Source: Trichomonas vaginalis G3
Taxonomy: Eukaryota > Parabasalia > Trichomonadida > Trichomonadidae
DNA: 64,000 bases
Direction: 5' to 3'
Assembly: GCF_026262505.1 (NCBI RefSeq)
Contig: NC_067206.1
Span: forward strand, 11,055,507-11,119,506
Shown piece after piece: positions 39,783 through 47,443 of the stretch. Numbering within the stretch: position 1 is the first letter of the stretch; every line of letters starts with the position of its first letter. A program made the position numbers and the translations under genes. The notes under the pieces are model-generated. The model was not told where the DNA came from, searched no databases, and worked only from the letters and a program-made list of their open reading frames with translations.

Positions 39783-39830
39783 GGGTGAAAAAAGAGGTGA
39801 AAAAAGAGGTGAGATTTCACCACTTCACCT
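39783..39830. repeat. GGTGA palindromic array 6 (right TIR)
   Basis: GGGTGAAAAAAGAGGTGAAA then GAGATTTCACCACTTCACCT; the TIR partner of array 1. Confidence 0.8.
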
Positions 39831-39927
39831 AAATTTATTTTTGGCTATGTTTTCATACGTGTGAGGGTGGTGATATCATTAATTTTTAAGTTTATTTTTA
39901 TTTTATTTTTATTTTATTTGGATGTAA

Positions 39928-40254
39928 ATGACGAAAACTATTGAGATAACAAACTACAACGGTCATGAGTTCAAGAATTTGTTCTTCGTTCCTCGTGAAA
40001 ATACATTCTATCAGATACGAGGGAGAAAGGGTAAAGTTAGTTTGAGCGTTTATGAAGGAATGAAGAATGGAAAGTTTATACAAGCATACGATACAAACGG
40101 TAAACGTGTTTCATTAGCTTTGTCAAAACTTACTAACATTTATTTTGACAGTGACTTTGACTCTGACGATTGGAGCGACAGCAGCGATACTGAAGAATAT
40201 GAACTATTGTGTGAAGCACAGCAATGGGAAGAGTTGCAATACTTTTGTAAGTGA
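39928..40254 (+). CDS. TIR-encoded protein, HNH-tail domain (108 aa), right copy
   Basis: The same 108-aa protein as at 18156-18482 (MTKTIEITNYNGHEF), in mirror orientation so that both copies are transcribed outward toward the element ends. The TTTATTTTTATTTTATTT box lies just upstream of the ATG. Carries the domain that follows the HNH nuclease at 22855. It looks whole. Confidence 0.75.
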   Translation: MTKTIEITNYNGHEFKNLFFVPRENTFYQIRGRKGKVSLSVYEGMKNGKFIQAYDTNGKRVSLALSKLTNIYFDSDFDSDDWSDSSDTEEYELLCEAQQWEELQYFCK

Positions 40255-40435
40255 GAACGTTTATTTTTACAGTAGTAAGGTGAAGTGGTTGGCGGCTTTA
40301 TAAATATTTAAGGTTAAGTTGGTGTTTGTGTTTGTGTTGTAAAATATACGTTAACGGTTTTGTAAAGTGTCAAATTCACAAGTATTGCGTACTAAGGAAC
40401 GCAGTGCCTCAGTACACGACTTAGGGATACTAACT

Positions 40436-40441
40436 GAGATC
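40436..40441. repeat. 6-bp target site duplication GAGATC (right)
   Basis: Direct copy of 17969-17974. The uninterrupted site continues into a double hairpin (GATCC-TAT-GGATC), so the inner element landed in a hairpin stem. Confidence 0.92.
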
Positions 40442-40468
40442 CTATGGATCATCTCACCGCTTAGCGGC
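40438..40468. repeat. double hairpin element at insertion site
   Basis: GATCC-TAT-GGATC then CCGC-TTA-GCGG. Belongs to the outer Polinton; its first stem overlaps the target duplication of the inner element. Confidence 0.82.
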
Positions 40469-40480
40469 TTAAAATTATTT

Positions 40481-40696
40481 TTATCTTAGTATCGGTTGTA
40501 GTCTTTGATAAACTTTTTCTCCTTTATTTAAAACTTCTCTTATCGGGGCAGCTTTTGGTGTTATTGATTCAGCAACGTCACTAATTGCTTCTTTATTCTT
40601 AAATATCCAATTTGCTCCCTTCTTCAATGTTTCCCAAACTTTACTCGCTCCTCTTTTTACTTTATTCCACAGTTTCTTAAATATACCTGCAGCCAT
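40481..40696 (-). CDS. MAAG-type small amphipathic protein (71 aa)
   Basis: MAAGIFKKLWNKVKRGASKV and later TLKKGANWIFKNKEAISD: basic amphipathic helices like those of the 78-aa protein at 17717. Before the inner element inserted, the two genes faced each other across a few dozen bp. Possible membrane-active or core virion peptide; inference from composition and position beside the capsid gene. It looks whole. Confidence 0.58.
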   Translation of the reverse strand: MAAGIFKKLWNKVKRGASKVWETLKKGANWIFKNKEAISDVAESITPKAAPIREVLNKGEKVYQRLQPILR

Positions 40697-40765
40697 AGTT
40701 GATTATTTCATTAAAATTAAAAATTCATTTTCATCTTTTAATTTTGATTTTTTATTTATTAATAA

Positions 40766-42406
40766 ATGACGACTAACTATTTGGTGCCAAACACTAAACC
40801 GATTAATGGAAATGTGTTTCATTCATTCGAAAAGATAAATGAAATATTCGCAAAGAATGATGGTAGAAGATATTATAGAGAACTTGAAAGTTCATGCTAT
40901 GACTCTGATGCTCCATATTTTGATGATAAACAAACTCATTTAAGAATTACAAATCCGGCTCATGATGTGAACCAATTAGGTGACACATATATTAAACGCA
41001 AAGTTAAAGCAACTCTAGTTTCAAATAAAGCTTTCACATGTGATGCCGCTTTTAAATGCATGCGTTTATTCGTTGGTTACAAATCATCAAATCAAAGCTT
41101 TAAACAATTAGAAGTAGAAACCGAAAGAGGTGATGCCGGTTATCTTCAGATGGATTGCGCCCGTGAATCTTTCGCATTTGCAACATATAAACCAAAATCA
41201 GAAAGGAAAGTTAAAAAGTTTGTTCATTCGTTATATAATAATGTTCAAAAATATGATAACTCAGTATGTGGTAAATATATTGACCCTTCAGAAGTTTTCA
41301 AGAACGCAAATGAAGAAGTTGATGTCACTTTTGATATGATTATTCCGGTAAATGATTTGTTAGCATTTCAGGCGTTCGATGATTATCCTAAATCATTTGG
41401 TGATATCATTCTTAAATATTATGTTTTCAGGGATACTTTAGTATTTTGTCAGGTTGACCCGTTAAGAGTTGCTGATTTACAAAATTACGTTTATGAAAAG
41501 ATAACTGATGAAAATTATGAAAAGATTATGAATCATGTTTATAAATATGATCGCAAATTCCAACAAATCGGACTTCCTGCCAAATTAATTACAAGCTTAG
41601 CCGCTACATCTGCTGACGCAACAGTTGATGACGTTATTATTTCATGCACAAAGATGGAAGTTTTAGAGGATAAATGCATTACACCAGGATACGGTTTAAT
41701 TGAAGAATCAGTTAAAGCAATACCACGTTTATTCAGTAAGGAAGATCCATTCATGATTCCAGCTCAACATATTGACGTTCGTTCACTAAATGGAGGTTGC
41801 ATCACTCCTGAAGGTATCAACTCAGATTTCTCATACGCTCTTCATAATGTTACAGATGTTGTGTTAGCATTTCCGAAGAATGCAATGCAAAGAACAGTTT
41901 TAGAAAATCCAATGCTTCGAGGTCTTCAGGTCACTATAGATTCCAGAAACTTCCCCGATCAAGCGATGACCACAGTGGGTGACATATTCTTTACACATAT
42001 GCTTCAAGCTTCTGATTTAGATGGAGTGAATGAATGCACAGAAGAATACGAGGACTCATTAACTAGACCACTGAATGCAGATGATGGCACGCCATTAGCT
42101 AGAACATGGAAAGACCAAACTTCATTCTTATGCACTATTCCAGTTCAACGTGATGGAGCGGGTATATTCTTTGATGGATTAGAAACTTTCAACTCACAAG
42201 TTACAGTACAAGTGAAAGCTTATCCAATCATTCAGGGTGAAAATGACACTTACTGTTCAAAGGTGACAAATCCTCCTCAGGTTTGGTTTACTAGGACTAC
42301 GTATTGGACATGGACACCGGATGAAGGTTTGAAATATCATCCAACAGGTACACCACCACAGTATAGAAGTTCATATGATGAAATATTGATGAATAGAAAT
42401 GTTTAA
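40766..42406 (+). CDS. major capsid protein of outer Polinton (546 aa)
   Basis: ATG at 40766 after TTTTTTATTTATTAATAA. Length and beta-rich sequence fit the double-jelly-roll major capsid of Polintons: VKATLVSNKAFTCDAAFKCM, VDVTFDMIIPVNDLLAFQAF, GDIILKYYVFRDTLVFCQVD in the first half; IDVRSLNGGCITPEGINSDF, LENPMLRGLQVTIDSRNFPD and WKDQTSFLCTIPVQRDGAGI in the second. It sits directly before the packaging ATPase, the usual Polinton order. It looks whole and is the best-preserved capsid gene in the window. The jelly-roll assignment is from family style, not a structure. Confidence 0.75.
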   Translation: MTTNYLVPNTKPINGNVFHSFEKINEIFAKNDGRRYYRELESSCYDSDAPYFDDKQTHLRITNPAHDVNQLGDTYIKRKVKATLVSNKAFTCDAAFKCMRLFVGYKSSNQSFKQLEVETERGDAGYLQMDCARESFAFATYKPKSERKVKKFVHSLYNNVQKYDNSVCGKYIDPSEVFKNANEEVDVTFDMIIPVNDLLAFQAFDDYPKSFGDIILKYYVFRDTLVFCQVDPLRVADLQNYVYEKITDENYEKIMNHVYKYDRKFQQIGLPAKLITSLAATSADATVDDVIISCTKMEVLEDKCITPGYGLIEESVKAIPRLFSKEDPFMIPAQHIDVRSLNGGCITPEGINSDFSYALHNVTDVVLAFPKNAMQRTVLENPMLRGLQVTIDSRNFPDQAMTTVGDIFFTHMLQASDLDGVNECTEEYEDSLTRPLNADDGTPLARTWKDQTSFLCTIPVQRDGAGIFFDGLETFNSQVTVQVKAYPIIQGENDTYCSKVTNPPQVWFTRTTYWTWTPDEGLKYHPTGTPPQYRSSYDEILMNRNV

Positions 42407-42430
42407 AATTATAAATTTATTTTTGATTAA

Positions 42431-43262
42431 ATGGATTTAAATTCATACACTCCTTATGAAGAATTAGCAGGAGTATATAATACATACATAGATGATATGA
42501 TTAATGAAGCATTGAGTGATAATAGAAATGCTCTATCTAAGGAAAAATTAATGAAAATTCCATATTCTGAATGTTACTTAAATTCAATCACTGCAGCAAT
42601 TGCGTAAACAGAATAAAGGTAAAACATTAACGATATTAAAAACAAATTATCATTATTGCTAACACTTCCCCCTATTCACATGTGTTAATTTATATCAACC
42701 GTTCAGGTTCACCTTCAGATGATACATTTTGAATCTTTAAAGCATTTAATCAAAATTCCAATTTTTATTTATCACAAGAAGAAGCAGAAGATTATTTAAA
42801 AAACTTTTTAATGTATAAAGAATATATTAATACAATCAAGAAGCAAGGATTAGAGGATAAAATTATTGATAAACAACGGGATGAATTATTTGAAACACTT
42901 TCTATTTCAAATTTTGATAGAGAATTTTTGCATTCACTCATTTTTCTAGATGATGCAGTGAAATCAAAACTAATAACAAATGAGAAATCATATTTTAATC
43001 AATTATTAACTCAATGTCGACACATTCAGTGTTCATTCTTCATGGCTGTTCAATACTTCAAAAGCATTAAGCCCCAAACATTAAATCAAATCTATCAACA
43101 CTTTTCATTTTCAGTGGGTTTAGTCGTCAACAGTTGAACGTTATGCTTTATCAAGTGAATTTACCAATGAGCATTAATGAACTTTACACACAATATCAGC
43201 AATTAGGTGAACATGGAAAAATAATAGTTGATTTAAATAAAGGAAGTGTTAAATTTGATTAA
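42431..43262 (+). pseudogene. packaging ATPase of outer Polinton (broken part)
   Basis: Begins MDLNSYTPYEELAGVYNTYI. The clearest piece has LHSLIFLDDAVKSKLI (Walker B context), followed by TQCRHIQCSFFMAVQYFKSI, matching A32/FtsK-like packaging ATPases. Broken, a few breaks. Confidence 0.6.
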
Positions 43263-43302
43263 CTTTTTATAATTAATTTTTTATTTTTATTTATAATTAA
43301 AC

Positions 43303-43558
43303 ATGACAGAAATAGCAAATCTTCTACAGGTTCCATTAAAACAAGGAACAAACAAAAAGGGTGCATATAATAGAACTATGAAAGTTCCTGATGGAATGAA
43401 AGAATTAGTTCATATTGTTGCTGGTCTTCAAAAAGATGTTAAACAAATGAGAAACGTTTTAACATTACCAGAAGCTCAAGCATATGCCAAACGTCAAGGT
43501 CCAAATTGGGAAGCACACGAAGCAGACATTACGGGTCCAAATGGAAAACCTGATGGTA
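43303..43558 (+). pseudogene. Polinton protein, left part, interrupted by mariner
   Basis: ATG at 43303 ([20 protein letters not shown]), then [20 protein letters not shown]. Unknown virion-type protein; a mariner element has inserted into it, and the remainder lies beyond the mariner. Confidence 0.55.
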
Positions 43559-43560
43559 TA

Positions 43561-44859
43561 GGGTGTCCAAAGGTGTGTTTAGCACAAACCTGAATACTGC
43601 GAATAGAAATAAACAAGTTACATATATATAAAGTTTATTTAAATATAATCACCATTGGATTCAATCACGCGTTCGCAGCGATCGATCCAGGCTTGAAAGA
43701 CACGCTTTAAATCATCATGAGAAAATTGCTCAAATTGCTCTCTTACAAAATTTTCAAGATCATCTGGACTCGCGAATTCGCGTCCTTCAGCTCTCTTTTT
43801 TAGCGTGCCGAATAAATAAAGTCAGAGGGTGCAATATCAGGTGAATAAATTGGGTTTGGAACAACTTTGACATTGTTTTCCACCAAGTAATTCATTACCT
43901 TATGACTTTTGTGAACTCTTGAATTATCAAAATGAATTGCAACTTTTGTTTTTGTTGTTTGGATTTCTCAAACTCATCAGAATTGATAATTTGAGTAAGA
44001 ACATTGTCAATTAGATACTGAGCATTCATCGTATTAGGTTTTGAAGAATATCAATTGCGATGATACCATTCACGCCCCAAAAAAACTGACAACATCATCA
44101 TTGGTGTGTCAATTTTTTTCTTCCGGAATGTTTGCGGATTTTCATCCTTCGGGATCCACATGATTTTGGCTTCTGTTGCATATTGAAACCAAGACTCGTC
44201 CCCTGTTACTAAAAAGCGAAACTTCTTGGATTGATACGCACCCAATATAGAGAGGAGCTCTTTCGAAGATTGGACTCTAGATTTTTTTTTGAACTGAATT
44301 AAGGTTGTGCGGAACCCAACGTGTATACGCTAGTTTGTAGTTCAAATAATTGTGCAGATAATAACTGACTGTTGTACGTGGTATCTTTGTCATCTCCTCT
44401 ATCCTTCTGAGTGATGCTCTTGGGTCTTCATCTAGCGCTTGAAGAATTGCTTTGATTTTTCTTTGATCCGGCGATTTTTTGTCAATTTTTATGATGGGCG
44501 CCTTTTTGTTCATGAAGTGATACATCCTAACATGATACGTTACAGTGGAATTGCTAGGAGCATCCATACCGAAGCATTTTACCAATGTCTCGTAGATTTT
44601 TTTACAGTCTTTGCATTTTTTTGCAAGAGCGAGGATGTTTTCTTTATGATTCATTAAAAAAATGAAAAAAATCCCGCCAAAATTTCCCGCGAAACCGCCT
44701 CTTGTCTCAAAATTCATTTTATATCCCGGCATGGCGCCAAAATACAACTTACTCATCATATACATATATTCATATTTTTTATTATATATTTATAATCAGC
44801 ATATATCTCCTTTAATAGTCTCATATAGAGCGCTGTGCTAAACGCACCTTTGGACACCC
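43561..44859 (-). mobile_element. mariner element (Tvmar1-type), ~1.3 kb
   Basis: Ends GGGTGTCCAAAGGTG and its inverse CACCTTTGGACACCC with about 26-bp terminal inverted repeats (T-to-C difference), flanked by the TA target duplication. It carries one transposase gene on the minus strand with a D34D motif spacing. Size and type fit the mariner known from Trichomonas vaginalis (Tvmar1). It inserted into a gene of the outer Polinton and is therefore younger than that Polinton. Confidence 0.92.
43639..44654 (-). pseudogene. mariner transposase, frameshifted
   Basis: ATG at 44654 (MNHKENILALAKKC). N-terminal double helix-turn-helix (ASLRRIEEMTKIPRTTVSYY). Catalytic residues: first Asp in LVTGDESWFQYA, second in FDNSRVHKSHK, third in YSPDIAPSDF, with 34 residues between the last two (D34D, mariner proper). 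The gene is not intact: a run of nine A shifts the frame after NLNSVQKK (about 44282-44290), another shift follows GREWYHRN (about 44050), and more occur downstream. It ends near SNGDYI at 43639. Not expected to be active. Confidence 0.88.
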
Positions 44860-44861
44860 TA

Positions 44862-45357
44862 TATAAATGAAGTTTTCGTTACTGATGGTCAAGGTAATAT
44901 TAAAGTCATAAATGGTTATAAATTAACTATAACTGATTATCCTAAACGTAAAGCATATAATGAACGTTATCCTATGCAATTTGATGAAAATGGAAAAGCT
45001 GTTAAACAATACATTGGAGAAGGTGAATATGGTCCAATTAATTCATACCGTTATAATCCATATTCTTATTTCAATGAAGAATTAAATGCTATTGAAGAGG
45101 GACCGGATGGATTACCACGATATTCTAACCAGTTTGATGGTCAATATGCAAATATTAGACCTGAAATTTCAGCTAAGAAATTCTTTAAAGTTGCTTTATT
45201 CGATCCAGTTTTCGCAAATGTTAAAGATGAACTTAAACATCAATTCCAACCAATTATAGTAGCAAGAATTGCATCAGGTGCTTTATCTCAAGCATTCAAA
45301 GATTTAATTAAGAAACCATTATATCAGCAACGAGGTTTAACTTATGATTTAGTTTAA
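44862..45357 (+). pseudogene. Polinton protein, right part, beyond mariner
   Basis: Coding matter of the interrupted gene: RKAYNERYPMQFDENGKAVK, YRYNPYSYFNEELNAIEEG and FANVKDELKHQFQPIIVARI. Unknown family, probably a minor virion protein given the place between ATPase and fibre. Confidence 0.5.
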
Positions 45358-47419
45358 GGAATCAGATAAAAGAAAATTTGAGAAATCAGATGATTATAAG
45401 AATGCAATTAATGAATATATTAGGTCTTTTAATTACAATGAACCAGCTAAAAATCAACTTCATGAACAAATACAGGGAATAATAGATTCAAAACTTCCAG
45501 CAAAATAAAAGTTTAAAATATATTTTTTTATTCGATTATAAATGAGAAGACGTTTCACTAGTCAAAAGAACACTAACGCAAAAGCAGAGATTACGGTTGT
45601 TATAACGTAAATGATGATAAATCACGAATTATTCAAAATGTTAAAGTTAATGTTAGCCCTGAATTAACAAGGTCAGCAACTCAACCAAATTTATTAACTC
45701 GTGACTTACCGAAAAAGGAGGAGGAGCAAAATAAAGAAGATGGAGACCAGTCATTTTATCTGAACCCGGTAAAGAACCTGTTGAAATTCCCACTTATCCA
45801 ACATACCCAGCACCACTTGATAACCCATATAAAATAGACATTAATTCTGAATTAATGAAAATTTACCGTGATATAATAATTAATAATTATGATTCAATAA
45901 TAAATTTAATTGACCAATCCGTTTAATTATTTTACCTTATGAATCATTAATTCACATTATCGCCATTCTTTGTGATGTTCAAGATTCAGACGTGAAGATT
46001 CAATTTTTCATAGATGATGAGGTTTCATGCTGCGGAACAGTTGCAAAAATAAATCTATAAAGGATATTAGCACAATTAAGATATCAAAGAACGGAACAAC
46101 AGCTGAACTTCATTTAACATATAATGATATTTATAATAAAATAGTTGATGAATATAAAATATCACTTGAAAAATTTTTTAAGGCTATTTAATATTCAAGC
46201 ATTAATATTATCGAATAATAATCCTTTGAATCATAATCAATCAATAATTGACCTTTCACCAGTTTCTATCGTTTGTTTATTTCTTTTTGTTCCCCAACTA
46301 TCCGGATCGTCATTGTAATTGTTTTTTATAGTATCAGCTTTATCTTTAACTTCAATCTTTTTTCCATCGGGATATTTTAAACCAAAAATTCCAAAAATTC
46401 GATATTGTCAATCTGTTCATATTTTAATCTATCAATTACATTTTAATACATCTGAAAATCTTATGAAATGGTCATTATATGGGTTTGATTGAACAAATTT
46501 GAATGAAGTGAAATATAACCTGTTGATGAATATGACACTGACTCATATTTTCTGAAAACACTAAATTTATAACATGAATGAATTTCTTATTCGTTGAATT
46601 TATGAATTCTTGAAGTATAATCTTATTATAGTTTTATTTATCACTGGAAAATAACGCTTTACCATATTTTTAATCGTAATAAAAATGTCAATATCAATAT
46701 TATTTCGAATAAACTGTGAATTAAATTTAACAGTTAGCGGAATTTATATGTTACTCTCGTTTCTGTGAGTGGTAAATTTAATCCCATTCTTTTAGACCCT
46801 TCAGATTATATATCATTTATTAAAGATGACCATGAGCCGCATAGCGGCGAGGTCGTAGACCTTGAAAAAAACGTATGATATGTATATAAATAATGTGATA
46901 GCGAAATGGGATATTAACATGATTTAAGTTATTTAAATGAATCATTTATCGTATGGTATGAAGAAAATTTTAAATCAAAACCTGATAAACTTTTTGAACT
47001 TGATGAAATAAATAACCTTATTAAATTTCCGCTGAAAATTAAATTTTGTACTCCTATCTTCGTTCATTGTTGGGGATATTAAATTTTGAAAAAGATGTTG
47101 GGGATGTTTTGTATTCTGACACTGGTTCCAATTTCATTTTAATCAAATGTGATAAAGTTAATACCCCAATGAGATTTTCACATCAAACATTAGACCCTAA
47201 CTCTTACCATCAATACAAAACATTTTATCCATCAACTTAAACACATTTTCTTTATCATATCCGTTTCAATTATCCGGGAATTCATTTATTCTTCATTCAA
47301 AAGATTTATCAAATATTAAATTTAGAATAACTGACCTATTTGATTGTGATTTAGAATTTATGAATGAAATATTATGGCAATTTCAAATAGAGAAAATAGC
47401 TGATGAGATAACGGATTAA
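45358..47419. pseudogene. degraded minor-protein block of outer Polinton
   Basis: Several broken small genes, mostly on the plus strand. Recognisable pieces: SPELTRSATQPNLLTRDLPK (about 45660); DDEVSCCGTVAK near 46020, related to the CCG-motif protein of the inner element; a minor capsid-like stretch near 47040-47419 (FEKDVGDVLYSDTGSNFILI; IKFRITDLFDCDLEFMNEIL) in the same place before the fibre gene where such genes stand in the inner element. Broken in many places. Confidence 0.45.
46836..46862. repeat. double hairpin element
   Basis: GCCGC-ATA-GCGGC then AGGTC-GTA-GACCT (outer pair A-T). In the coding frame it gives HEPHSGEVVDLE, close to SEPHSGED in the inner fibre. Confidence 0.87.
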
Positions 47420-47443
47420 ATATTTATTTTTAAATCGTAATAA

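Larger units (their letters stand above)
17975..40435. mobile_element. inner Polinton-like element with primase-helicase (fossil, 22.46 kb)
   Basis: Complete ends AGTTAGTATCCC...GGGATACTAACT, TIRs of about 683 bp, and a 6-bp GAGATC duplication, inserted into the outer Polinton. Parts: TIR gene (both ends), capsid-like protein, small proteins, minor capsid-like proteins, HNH endonuclease, primase-polymerase/SF3 helicase with flanking inverted repeat arrays, unknown 321-aa protein, KilA-N protein, integrase, tail-collar fibre, packaging ATPase. No PolB seen. TIR copies are about 99% identical, so the insertion is recent. Ends and several genes look whole, but the element is broken: by my reading a dozen or more breaks, mostly in capsid, ATPase and minor-protein genes. 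Confidence 0.92.
39751..40435. repeat. inner element right terminal inverted repeat
   Basis: Inverted copy of 17975-18657, about 99% identical. Ends GGGATACTAACT at 40435, followed by the GAGATC duplication. Confidence 0.93.
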
